Part shown: piece by piece, positions 52,580 to 60,727 of the stretch | How the letters are laid out: each line of letters begins with the position of its first letter | Numbering within the stretch: the first letter of the stretch is position 1 | Origin: Paraburkholderia xenovorans LB400 | GTDB lineage: Bacteria > Pseudomonadota > Gammaproteobacteria > Burkholderiales > Burkholderiaceae | Length of the DNA: 64,000 bases | Direction of reading: 5' to 3' | Assembly (NCBI RefSeq): GCF_000013645.1 | Contig: NC_007952.1 | Coordinates: 1-64,000, forward strand | Notes under the pieces: model-generated | Seen by the model: the letters and a program-made list of their open reading frames with translations, nothing else | The model's database searches: none | What the model was told of the DNA's origin: nothing | Made by a program: the position numbers and the translations under genes

Positions 52580-52863
52580 TCAGAAAGTTCGGATGGCCAT
52601 TGCGGATCTGGTCGACCTGGTTCAGCGTCTACGGCGCGACGTTCTGGCTGCCGAGCATCATTCGCAAGATGGGCCACTTCAACGAATTTCAGCTCGGACG
52701 CTTCAATTCGATCCCGTGGCCGATCCCGATCGCGGCGATGTACGTCTTCGCCATGCTTGCGGCGCGCTTCAAGTTCCAGCAGACATGGGTGGCGTGCGTC
52801 CTGCCGATCGCCGCGCTCGACGGCATGTATGTGGCCGGCCAGGGCAACCCGATCAGACCAGTC
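52580..52863 (+). pseudogene. internal fragment of an MFS (ACS-family) transporter
   Basis: In frame, this segment reads STWFSVYGATFWLPSIIRKM, then SIPWPIPIAAMYVFAMLAAR, followed by FQQTWVACVLPIAAL. It matches the middle of an anion:cation-symporter-family permease (about 430 residues whole). Start and end regions are missing, and the fragment runs into the end of gntP. No ribosome site or signature start is present, so it is a gene relic. Confidence 0.75.
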
Positions 52864-54253
52864 CGGTCGCGTAGTAGACAGCGATCACAAAGAAGACCGC
52901 CATTGTCTTGATCACGGTCACCGCGAAAATGTCGCGATACGACTGGCGATGCGTCAAGCCCGTGACCGCCAGCAGCGTAATCACCGCGCCGTTGTGCGGC
53001 AGCGTATCCATGCCGCCGCTCGCCATTGCGACGACACGGTGCAGCACTTCCATCGGGATATGCGCGGCTTCCGCGCCCTTGATGAACGTGTCCGACATGG
53101 CCGCGAGCGCGATGCTCATGCCGCCCGACGCCGAACCCGTGATACCGGCCAGCGAGCTCACCGAAACGGCTGCATTGACGAGCGGATTAGGAATGCTCTT
53201 CAGCGCGTCGCTCACCACCAGAAAGCCCGGCAACGCTGCGATCACGCCACCAAAGCCATATTCCGACGCCGTATTCAGCGAAGCCAGCAATGCGCCGGCC
53301 ACCGCAGCCTTGGTACCGATCGCGAAGCGTTCGCGCACACGGTTGAACGCCGTGATGACGACCATGACGATACCGAGGAGCAGCGCGCCTTCCACGGCCC
53401 AGATTGCGACCACGGCCTTGATGGTGGTGGTGACCGGTGCGTGGATGCCCGGCAGGATGTCCGGCGCAACGGTGTACGACGCGCCGTACCAGTTCGGAAT
53501 CCAGCGCGTCAGCAGGAAGTTCGCGACGCCGACCAGAACCAGCGGCGCCACCGCCAGCAACGGATGCGGCAGTTGCTTCGATTCCACGCGCTCCGGCTCG
53601 TTGACCAGATTCGTGCCGTAACCTTCGCCGGTCGCCATTGCCGAGCGGCGGCGCCATTCCAGGTACGTGAGACCGACCACGATGATGAACAGCGAGCCGA
53701 TCACGCCGAGCGCGGGCGCGGCCCATGACGTCGTCTTGAAGAAAGTGGTCGGGATGATGTTCTGGATCTGCGGCGTGCCGGGCAGCGAATCCATTGTGAA
53801 CGAGAACGCGCCGAGCGCGATCGCGCCGGGCATCAGGCGCTTCGGAATATTGCTTTGACGGTACAGCTCGGCGGCGAACGGGTAGACCGCGAACACCACT
53901 ACGAATAGCGAGACGCCACCGTAGGTGAGCAGCGCGCACACCGCAACGATCACCGCATTGGCGCGCGAACGGCCGATATAGCGGATCGCGGCGGCCACGA
54001 TCGACTCCGAAAAGCCCGACAGTTCGATGACCTTACCGAACACCGCGCCTAACAGGAACACCGGGAAGTAGAGCTTCACGAAGCCGACCATCTTCTCCAT
54101 GAAGATGCCGGTGAAAACCGGCGCGACGGCGGCCGGATCGGTGAGCAGAACGGCGCCGAGCGCGGCGACAGGCGCAAATAGAATGACGCTGTAGCCGCGG
54201 TATGCGGCAAACATCAGAAACGCCAGTGCGGCGAGGACGATGACAAAGGACAT
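52853..54253 (-). CDS. gntP: GntP-family gluconate/organic acid:H+ symporter
   Basis: This is a 466-residue permease of the GntP family with 12 or more membrane helices. Family points include FMEKMVGFVKLYFPVFLLGAVFGKVIE near 55 and GSASGGMSIALAAMSDTFI at about 370, a conserved glycine-serine signature. It imports a sugar acid or hydroxy acid. A sigma-54 type promoter lies at 54324-54340 before its start, and a sigma-54 activator gene is divergent. Substrate class is inferred from family. Confidence 0.9.
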   Translation of the reverse strand: MSFVIVLAALAFLMFAAYRGYSVILFAPVAALGAVLLTDPAAVAPVFTGIFMEKMVGFVKLYFPVFLLGAVFGKVIELSGFSESIVAAAIRYIGRSRANAVIVAVCALLTYGGVSLFVVVFAVYPFAAELYRQSNIPKRLMPGAIALGAFSFTMDSLPGTPQIQNIIPTTFFKTTSWAAPALGVIGSLFIIVVGLTYLEWRRRSAMATGEGYGTNLVNEPERVESKQLPHPLLAVAPLVLVGVANFLLTRWIPNWYGASYTVAPDILPGIHAPVTTTIKAVVAIWAVEGALLLGIVMVVITAFNRVRERFAIGTKAAVAGALLASLNTASEYGFGGVIAALPGFLVVSDALKSIPNPLVNAAVSVSSLAGITGSASGGMSIALAAMSDTFIKGAEAAHIPMEVLHRVVAMASGGMDTLPHNGAVITLLAVTGLTHRQSYRDIFAVTVIKTMAVFFVIAVYYATGLV

Positions 54254-54323
54254 TGAGTCTCCAGAAGCTTGGTTGTTCTACATGGTCGCCGTCCCGAGGG
54301 TGCGGCGGCACGGCGCCGGCAAA

Positions 54324-54340
54324 TGCAGGTTCCGTGCCAC
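54324..54340 (-). promoter_or_regulatory. sigma-54 promoter of gntP
   Basis: On the minus strand the sequence reads TGGCACGGAACCTGCAT, close to the consensus TGGCACG-N4-TTGC. GG and GC are separated by ten bases, as required at -24/-12. It lies about 75 bases upstream of the gntP start and faces it. Confidence 0.75.
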
Positions 54341-54515
54341 GCACGCGACAACGGCCCGCTGCCTGATTGCGTGGGCCCGAAGCTTGAAACGTGATGCGGC
54401 CGATTGTACCCAAACGTCTCCAGAACGGGACGTAAAATCAGCCAAAGCTGGGCCAAACCAAGGTTAAACCCTTATGCCGTAGGCTTGCTGGTGATCTCGC
54501 CGATGAGATAAGCTG

Positions 54516-54533
54516 TGTCTACGAAATGAGACA
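54516..54533. promoter_or_regulatory. inverted repeat, candidate activator site
   Basis: TGTCT at 54516-54520 and AGACA at 54529-54533 form an inverted repeat about 180 bases upstream of the sigma-54 promoter and 35 bases before the activator gene. Spacing fits an upstream activating site that could also autoregulate the activator. This is inference from layout only. Confidence 0.35.
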
Positions 54534-54568
54534 AACATAATAAAACGTTAGCCGGAGACAGCGACAGC

Positions 54569-56044
54569 ATGATGAACGACTGGGCGGGCCTGCCTGCCAC
54601 TTACGGCGATGTATTGCGCCGGGCGATGGATTCGCTCTTCCGCACATTCGAAAATTTCAGCGAAGGCACGTTTATCGTCGACGCCGATGCGCGCGTAGTC
54701 TGGATCAACAAGCGCTATGCGGCGCGCTTCGGCTTTTCGGATCCGGAGCAGGCCATTGGCCGCGATTGCGAGGCCGTGATTCCCAACAGCCTGATGCGCG
54801 AGGTCGTAAAGACCGGCAAACCGATTCTGCTCGATATTCTGGAAACGGACCGTGAACCGCTCGTCGTGACGCGTCTGCCGTTGAAGGACGACTCGGGCAC
54901 CACGGTCGGTGCGGTCGGCTTCGCGCTCTTCGACGAATTGAAGGCGCTCACGCCGCTCTTTTCCCACTATTCGCGCGTGCAGGAAGAGTTGATTGCGACG
55001 CGCCAGTCGCTCGCGCAGGCGCGTCGGGCCAAATATACGTTCGGCAGTTTTGTCGGCACGAGCGCGGCCAGTCTCGAAGTGAAGCGCCAGGCGCGCCGCG
55101 CGGCGCAGCTCGAATCGCCGGTGCTGCTGCTCGGCGAAACCGGCACCGGCAAGGAACTGCTCGCGCATGCCATCCACGGCGGCTCGGCGCGCGCGAATCA
55201 GCCGCTGGTGACGGTCAACGTCGCGGCGATTCCCGATACCTTGCTCGAAGTCGAGTTCTTCGGCGCCGCGCCCGGCGCGTACACAGGCGCGGACCGCAAA
55301 GGGCGCGTCGGCAAATTCGAACTGGCGAACGGCGGTACGCTGTTTCTCGATGAAATCGGCGACATGCCGCTGCCTTTGCAGGGCAAGCTGCTGCGGGTGC
55401 TGCAGGACAAGGAGTTCGAACCGCTGGGCTCGAACCGGATCGTGCGCGCGGACGTCCGGATCATCGCGGCAACCTCGGCTGATCTGCCCGCACTGGTCGC
55501 GGCGGGGCGCTTTCGCGCGGACCTGTTCTATCGGCTGAACGTGCTGACCATCCACGCGCCACCCTTGCGCGAGCGGGCGTCCGATATCGAAGCGCTTGCC
55601 TATGCGATGCTCGAGGATCTGTCGACGCAGGCAAGCGGCGCCAGTCACTTCGAATTGCAGGACGACGCGCTGCGGCTGCTGTGTTCATACGGCTGGCCGG
55701 GCAACGTGCGCGAATTGCGCAACACGCTGGAGCGCGCTGTGATGCTTTCCGACAGCGAGCGGATCGATGCGCGGGCGCTGGCGCCGTTTATCGGCTCGGC
55801 GCCCGGCGGCGGGCAGCGTCGTCAGGCGGCAGCCGATGTGCCGTCCCCGGCGCGCGCTCCCGATGCGCCAACCGGCGCGCCCGAACCGGCCTCGTGGAGC
55901 GACGCGATGGCGGCTTTCGAGAAGCGTTTCCTGACCGACGCCTTACGCGCCAACGGCGGTCGCGTGATCGAGACGGCCAGCCAGATCGGCATGGGCCGCG
56001 CGACGCTCTACAAGAAGATCGCGGCATACGGGATCGGCGTTTGA
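54569..56044 (+). CDS. sigma-54-dependent regulator with PAS sensor
   Basis: This is a 491-residue enhancer-binding protein. An N-terminal PAS domain at about 18-130 includes EGTFIVDADARVVWINKRYAARFGF. A central AAA+ domain follows, with Walker A LLGETGTGKELLAHAIH, the sigma-54 contact loop GAYTGA (a variant of GAFTGA) and Walker B GGTLFLDEIGDMP. The Fis-type C-terminal helix-turn-helix ends the protein (GGRVIETASQIGMGRATLYKKI). It is divergent from gntP, whose promoter is of sigma-54 type, so activation of gntP is very likely. Confidence 0.93.
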   Translation: MMNDWAGLPATYGDVLRRAMDSLFRTFENFSEGTFIVDADARVVWINKRYAARFGFSDPEQAIGRDCEAVIPNSLMREVVKTGKPILLDILETDREPLVVTRLPLKDDSGTTVGAVGFALFDELKALTPLFSHYSRVQEELIATRQSLAQARRAKYTFGSFVGTSAASLEVKRQARRAAQLESPVLLLGETGTGKELLAHAIHGGSARANQPLVTVNVAAIPDTLLEVEFFGAAPGAYTGADRKGRVGKFELANGGTLFLDEIGDMPLPLQGKLLRVLQDKEFEPLGSNRIVRADVRIIAATSADLPALVAAGRFRADLFYRLNVLTIHAPPLRERASDIEALAYAMLEDLSTQASGASHFELQDDALRLLCSYGWPGNVRELRNTLERAVMLSDSERIDARALAPFIGSAPGGGQRRQAAADVPSPARAPDAPTGAPEPASWSDAMAAFEKRFLTDALRANGGRVIETASQIGMGRATLYKKIAAYGIGV

Positions 56045-56131
56045 CCGCGTTCGGCGACGTCGGGTGACGCAGCGTAATTGCCGCGTGGCACAATCGCGTG
56101 ATCGAAAAACAAGATGTGTTCGGGGTTTCAG

Positions 56132-56392
56132 ATGAAACGCAGTCTTTCCTCATTCGCGCGCCGTGCCTGCGCCACGCTGGCGATCGGCGCCGTGGTTGCG
56201 CTGGGCGCTTGCAGCAGCAGCGCGCCGCTGTTCCTGTCGGACGGCCGCGCCACGACGCTGGTGCAATGCCCGGCTGGTTCCGACTCCTGCTCGCAGCAGG
56301 CCGGCGCGAGTTGCGGCGGCGCATTCGACGTCGTGCGCCAGTCGACCGAGAACGGCACGCTCAACCTGATTTACGCCTGCCGGGCGAAATAA
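56132..56392 (+). CDS. small lipoprotein
   Basis: This 86-residue protein has a lipoprotein signal (MKRSLSSFARRACATLAIGAVVALGAC; the lipobox is LGAC, with the cysteine at about 27). The mature part has four further cysteines (CPAG, DSCS, ASCGG and YAC) that could form two disulfides. It has no known family that I recognise. It stands alone behind the sigma-54 activator. Confidence 0.75.
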   Translation: MKRSLSSFARRACATLAIGAVVALGACSSSAPLFLSDGRATTLVQCPAGSDSCSQQAGASCGGAFDVVRQSTENGTLNLIYACRAK

Positions 56393-56906
56393 CGGGCCGC
56401 GCCGGCCGCGCAAGGCCGGCGCGTTCTGCATCTCAGGCATTCCTTCGTTCAGCCCGCCGCGCGACTACATCGGCGGGCGTCTCCATCGCAGCGTCGATTT
56501 CACTTGTGCTTGCCGAATGGCTCATTCGCGCTTCGAGTTCGTGATGTTCAGCGCGTGGCGGTCATAAAAACCCGCGTTTAATGCAGGCTTGGCTTTCGAG
56601 TTTTATGCGTAATGAGTTTTAATGCCGCGCTTCATATTATTTCTCGCCGTGACTGTAATTGAGCCTCCCAATTTTTGCCATTAAGCGAGGTCGGTGCGGA
56701 ACCTAACGGAACGCGAAGTTTGATGGCAGTATTCTGTTCTCACGCACTCAGAATCCAGGCAGCAAGCACGTTTTGCCGATCTGGCACCTGCATACAGGGA
56801 GCTCAGGAAGGATTTTCCGTTTCAGATAAAAAACAGACCAGTGCGGCACGTTTCATGCTTCGATTTACGCTTTGAAAATAGTTCAACGAGTAATACGGGG
56901 AAAGCA
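56393..56906. other. non-coding region before small protein
   Basis: About 510 bases. The part around 56560-56680 is richer in A and T than its neighbours, consistent with a promoter region. A short frame from 56675 to 56875 lacks any family feature and is not called. No repeat or RNA gene was recognised. Confidence 0.35.
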
Positions 56907-57110
56907 ATGAATCATCACCAACTCGAAAAAGATATTGAACATCTTGAACACGTAATCTCTCATATCTCCGCTGAAGACCGAATCCCGCTGTCCTATTGGC
57001 GCAGCCGTATTGATTCCGTTTCCGGCGCGGTGCGGGTGCCGGCGCAGGCGAGCCGCGTCAAACGGCTCAACGCCGCGCTCCTCGCGCTGGAGGAACGGCA
57101 AAAAGGCTGA
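56907..57110 (+). CDS. small soluble helical protein
   Basis: This 67-residue, mostly helical protein starts MNHHQLEKDIEHLEHVISHI and has RIPLSYWRSRIDSV near the middle and ALLALEERQKG at the end. The start at 56907 follows GGGGAAAGC. No signal or membrane segment is seen. Function is unknown; small proteins of this size and layout are common in Burkholderiaceae. Confidence 0.7.
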   Translation: MNHHQLEKDIEHLEHVISHISAEDRIPLSYWRSRIDSVSGAVRVPAQASRVKRLNAALLALEERQKG

Positions 57111-57356
57111 ACTCCGGCAACGGTGCGCCGCTGCGAGTGTCACTTTGATCGGGTAGCATGTTCTGCAAAATAAGGGAACGTAACGGCTACACGGGCTGCC
57201 GGGAGGCAGACGGCTATCTGGAGCAGTCCGCTGCATTTGCGCCGTATGCGCTGACGGTCACGTTCGGGTTCGCGGCCTGTCCACCGCCACGGACGGGCGG
57301 CGCGCGTCAGGCTACAGCGCGCGAGCCGGCATCTGCATCCACTGATCAGGACAAAC

Positions 57357-58556
57357 ATGCAACCAGCAGGACTTTGCGCGTCTCGGCTGACGGCGCTGAC
57401 CAACGCCATGCAAGGCTATGTAGAGCGCGGTGAAGTCGCGGGAGTGGTCGCGATGGTCTGGCGGCGCGGCGAGATCGGCTATTTCGAACCGCTTGGCTTG
57501 CGAGATGAAGCCGCGCAGTTGCCGATGGAGCGCGACACGCTGTTCCGCATTGCGTCCATGACCAAGCCGGTGACCAGCGCCGCGATCCTGATGCTGATCG
57601 AAGAAGACCGGCTCTCTCTCGATACGCCGGTCTCCCTCTGGTTGCCGGAATTGTCCACGCCACGTGTGCTGCGCGATCCCACTGGCCCGCTGGACCAGAC
57701 CGACCCGGCCAGAGCGTCGCTCACCGTGCTGGATCTGCTGACCCACCGCGCCGGCTTCGCCTATCATTTCACGGCAACCGGACCGCTCTCCGAAGCTTAC
57801 GCTGCCGCTTTCAACGGTTTCGAAGCGCGCATGGACGGCAACGCCTGGCTTGCCCGCATCGCGGATTTGCCGCTGATGTTTCAGCCCGGCTCACGCTGGC
57901 ACTACGGCATCGCGACCGACGTACTCGGCGTGCTGATCGAACGCGTGAGCGGCATGCCGCTCGGCGAGTTCTTCCGGACCCGGATCTTCGAGCCGCTCGG
58001 TATGCGCGACACCGCGTTCTGGGTGCCCGAAGCACAACTCGCCCGGCTGGCCACTGCTTATGGCGTCGAACCTGGCACGCGGCGGCGTGTGGTCGAAGAT
58101 CATCCGGCGTCGAGCCGATGGGCGAATCCGGACCGGTTCCAGAGCGGCGGCGGCGGCCTGGTCTCGACCGCGCAGGACTATCTGCAATTCGCGCAACTCC
58201 TGCTCGGGCGCGGGCGGGTTGGTACGACGCGTTTGCTGTCGCATCGCTCGGTGGACCTGATGCGCTCCAATTTTCTGACGCGCGACCAACGCCGCGTGCC
58301 GGCTTTCGGACATGTGCAGTGGGCAGGCCAGGGGTTCGGCCTCGGCTTGTCCATCGTCGACGATCCGGCGCAGCAGTTGTCGCTCGGCTATCGCTCGATG
58401 GGATCGTTCGGCTGGCCGGGCGCATACGGCACGAGCTGGTTCGCCGATCCCGTGGAAGACCTGATCGGTCTGATGCTGATCCAGCGGCGCTCCATCGAGC
58501 CGTTTCCTATGGCAATCGATTTCGAACGCCGCGTGTACGATTCAATCGACGATTGA
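57357..58556 (+). CDS. beta-lactamase-related serine hydrolase
   Basis: This is a 399-residue protein of the class C beta-lactamase/esterase fold. The nucleophile motif is Ser67-x-x-Lys70 in RIASMTKPVTSA. The second motif reads HYGI at Tyr183 where class C enzymes have Y-x-N. A conserved GGGGLVSTAQDYLQFAQLLL segment follows near 260. There is no clear signal peptide, so it is probably cytoplasmic. Substrates of this group are esters or small peptides. It is more likely an esterase than a resistance enzyme. Confidence 0.88.
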   Translation: MQPAGLCASRLTALTNAMQGYVERGEVAGVVAMVWRRGEIGYFEPLGLRDEAAQLPMERDTLFRIASMTKPVTSAAILMLIEEDRLSLDTPVSLWLPELSTPRVLRDPTGPLDQTDPARASLTVLDLLTHRAGFAYHFTATGPLSEAYAAAFNGFEARMDGNAWLARIADLPLMFQPGSRWHYGIATDVLGVLIERVSGMPLGEFFRTRIFEPLGMRDTAFWVPEAQLARLATAYGVEPGTRRRVVEDHPASSRWANPDRFQSGGGGLVSTAQDYLQFAQLLLGRGRVGTTRLLSHRSVDLMRSNFLTRDQRRVPAFGHVQWAGQGFGLGLSIVDDPAQQLSLGYRSMGSFGWPGAYGTSWFADPVEDLIGLMLIQRRSIEPFPMAIDFERRVYDSIDD

Positions 58557-58692
58557 GTCAACCGGCGGCGCCCGGGCAGGCGTCTTTCAGGCGCGTTACC
58601 TGTTCGCGGTGTCGGGCCTCTCTATCCGGCAATTTATTCGTCTGATAGTGTCCGCACTTCAGTTTATCGTCCAAACGATCGGAGCACCCGTC

Positions 58693-58983
58693 ATGGCCTC
58701 GTACAAGCAGTTGACTGCCCAACTCGAAAAACTCCACAAGGAAGTCGCGGCGGCGCGCGAGAAGGAAATTGCGCAGGCGATCGCCGAGATCAAACAGAAG
58801 GTCGCCGAATACGACCTGACTGCCGAAGAGTTGGGTTTTACGAGCAAGCGTGCCGTGGGCCGCAAAACGGCTTCGGTTGCCAAGTATCGCAACCCGAAAA
58901 CCGGCGAGACGTGGAGTGGCCGCGGCCGCTCGCCGGCATGGCTCGCGGGCAAGAATCGCGAGCGCTTTCTGATCGAAGTCTGA
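58693..58983 (+). CDS. H-NS/MvaT-like nucleoid protein
   Basis: This 96-residue H-NS family protein has an N-terminal coiled coil for oligomerisation (about 1-50). The C-terminal DNA-binding domain reads KYRNPKTGETWSGRGRSPAWLA, with the G-R-G-R-x-P-x-W pattern that inserts into the AT-rich minor groove. The start at 58693 is chosen because it gives the normal length. It could silence AT-rich regions such as the area upstream of the fimbrial genes. Confidence 0.92.
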   Translation: MASYKQLTAQLEKLHKEVAAAREKEIAQAIAEIKQKVAEYDLTAEELGFTSKRAVGRKTASVAKYRNPKTGETWSGRGRSPAWLAGKNRERFLIEV

Positions 58984-59072
58984 AGCGCTTCCGTGCATGA
59001 CATGCCTGGCCGTCATGCACCGGATTGGCTGAAGTGATGTCCCGTGCGGGTTTTCTCGCACCGTCGCACGGG

Positions 59073-59442
59073 TCCCGAAAACGCTCACCTTTCGCGTGAG
59101 CCTGGCTCGCGAGTCGCGGGTCGGCATGCCTGAACTGCGGCGGGTCACGTTGCTTCGGTGAGCCTGGTTTTGCCGAAGCGCGCACCTTGCGGCCAGCTTG
59201 CCGCTGGCCGCCCGCCGTCACTGGCCGATTTCTCTGAAACCCGCGCCAGCCTTTGCTGGCGGGCGTTCCCAGGCTGTGCGAAGAATCGCTGCGGCGAAGG
59301 CTCGAGGCTCTTCCAGCCACGTCTGCGGTGTTCGGCACTGCGCGGACTTTCGCTGTGCAGGTGCGCGACCGATCGTCCACAAGCTCACCTTTCGGCGCCA
59401 TTCAAAGTCGCATCGGCGAGCGTCCCGAAAACCCTCACCTTT
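59073..59442 (+). repeat. iteron-like repeats in origin orientation
   Basis: TCCCGAAAACGCTCACCTTT at 59073-59092 and TCCCGAAAACCCTCACCTTT at 59423-59442 match the origin consensus, the second exactly. A degraded copy lies at 59375-59392. They are about 54 kb from the main array and face the same way as it. The region between them has open frames without recognisable features. Confidence 0.85.
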
Positions 59443-59607
59443 GCGAGCCCGACACCCGCAGGCCACTGGGCGTTTGCGATCTTTTACGCTGACCATGTCC
59501 GCGTTTTCCAGTCGCGTCAGCGCGTGTTCGCCGGGAGTGTTTTATCACCGAGGTGTGTCCTGTGATATTGGCCTGGTAATTACATCTCGCACGAACGCAG
59601 TAAGAAC

Positions 59608-59640
59608 CCGCCGTGTTGGCAACGACGCGGCGGTTTTTTG
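59608..59640 (+). terminator. intrinsic terminator with no clear gene before it
   Basis: CCGCCGTG at 59608-59615 pairs with CGCGGCGG at 59626-59633 (one G-T pair) and is followed by TTTTTT. The nearest upstream gene ends at 58983, so it may end an unannotated small RNA or a long 3' tail of the H-NS-like gene. Confidence 0.6.
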
Positions 59641-60020
59641 TTTTGGACTCTGAATCAAACCAGAACATCGGCAAAAGAAGTCTCATATATCGGACCTGAC
59701 AAAAACAGCGCTTGAGGCATGTGACGATCTTCGTTCATGACGCTTCTCTTGCGTGGCCGATTGCCACATCTTGTCGAACCGTCACGACTCGGTTTGTCCA
59801 TTCAGTGCGCGTCAAAAGGCCCGTCGGACAAGCCTCATCGCCGTTATTGACGTATCAGATTAATCCGTCGGAAATTTCAGAAAGAGGCGATTTGTCCCAT
59901 GTAATTTTGATGTTGGACAACTTAACATCACATTGTCTTCTGCCTGAAAGACACGTCAGGAGCTTGGAACAGGAAGCCTCGTATTCCTAAACTAACCCAT
60001 TGGCGAGATTGATGCATGTG
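59641..60020. other. AT-richer upstream region of the fimbrial operon
   Basis: This 380-base stretch is less GC-rich than most of the window. It holds the inverted repeat TGATGTT-N9-AACATCA at 59908-59930, and CCTGA pairing with TCAGG around 59943-59961. A 92-codon frame (59712-59990) has no family features. The region probably holds control elements for the fimbrial genes. Confidence 0.4.
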
Positions 60021-60052
60021 GCGATCCCTATGCAATACAGGGATCGCTTTTT
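60021..60052 (+). terminator. intrinsic terminator just before the pilin gene
   Basis: GCGATCCCT at 60021-60029 pairs perfectly with AGGGATCGC at 60039-60047, followed by TTTTT. It ends about 40 bases before the pilin start. It either ends an upstream RNA or attenuates the fimbrial operon. Confidence 0.85.
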
Positions 60053-60091
60053 GATTTGATCAGCTTTTCTTAGTCTATTGGACCAAACGTT

Positions 60092-60652
60092 ATGAAGTTA
60101 TCCCTCCCCGCAATCGCGATCGCAGCTAGCAGTCTGTTCGGTCTCGTACCCCTTGGCGCCCATGCGGCGGACGGCACGATCTCGATCACCGGCACCGTAA
60201 CGGATAGCACGTGTTCGATCAACGGCAATGCGAACGGTACCCCGGCCGACAAGGCGATCACGCTGGCGACGGTTCCGGCCGGTTCGCTTGCGTCGGCAGG
60301 CGCGGTGGCCGGCACGTCCAACCCGACCGATCTGCAACTGAGCCTGACCGGCTGCACTGGCACGGCCACGAAGGCGATTGCGCGCTTCGAGAACGGCCCG
60401 ACGGTCGACCAGACGAATGGCTATCTGTCGAACACGGCGGGTACCGCGCAAAACGTGGAAGTTCGTCTGCTCAACGCGCAGATGCAGCCGATCAACGTCA
60501 CGACGGGCGCGAACAACGATATAACGACGAACGCGGCAACCATCTCGGGCGGCGCGGCGACGCTGCAGTATTTCGCACAGTATTACGCAACGGGCGTTGC
60601 GACTGCCGGCACGGTTAGCTCGTCGGTTCAATACTCGATGGAATATCAGTAA
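60092..60652 (+). CDS. type 1-like major fimbrial subunit
   Basis: This 186-residue pilin has a signal peptide of about 25 residues (LSLPAIAIAASSLFGLVPLGAHA). The mature part has the pilin pattern: TISITGTVTDSTCSINGN with the first Cys, LSLTGCTGTATKAI with the second Cys, and a C-terminal beta-zipper ending in SSVQYSMEYQ, the donor-strand groove motif with penultimate Tyr. Subunits polymerise on the cell surface through the chaperone and usher that follow. Confidence 0.93.
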   Translation: MKLSLPAIAIAASSLFGLVPLGAHAADGTISITGTVTDSTCSINGNANGTPADKAITLATVPAGSLASAGAVAGTSNPTDLQLSLTGCTGTATKAIARFENGPTVDQTNGYLSNTAGTAQNVEVRLLNAQMQPINVTTGANNDITTNAATISGGAATLQYFAQYYATGVATAGTVSSSVQYSMEYQ

Positions 60653-60727
60653 GCGAGGGCCCCGAGGCGCTCGCGAGCCGAGCGCCTTTTCGCGCTCCCT
60701 TTCCGGAATATTGACAGACAGACGGTA

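Noticed and set aside
59158..59686. Open frames of 80-190 codons around the 59 kb repeats
   Set aside because: They contain repeat sequence, lack ribosome sites and show no recognisable domain.
59712..59990. 92-codon frame before the pilin terminator
   Set aside because: Composition is unlike that of the neighbouring genes, and no family or ribosome site is visible. An RNA or regulatory region is a better reading.
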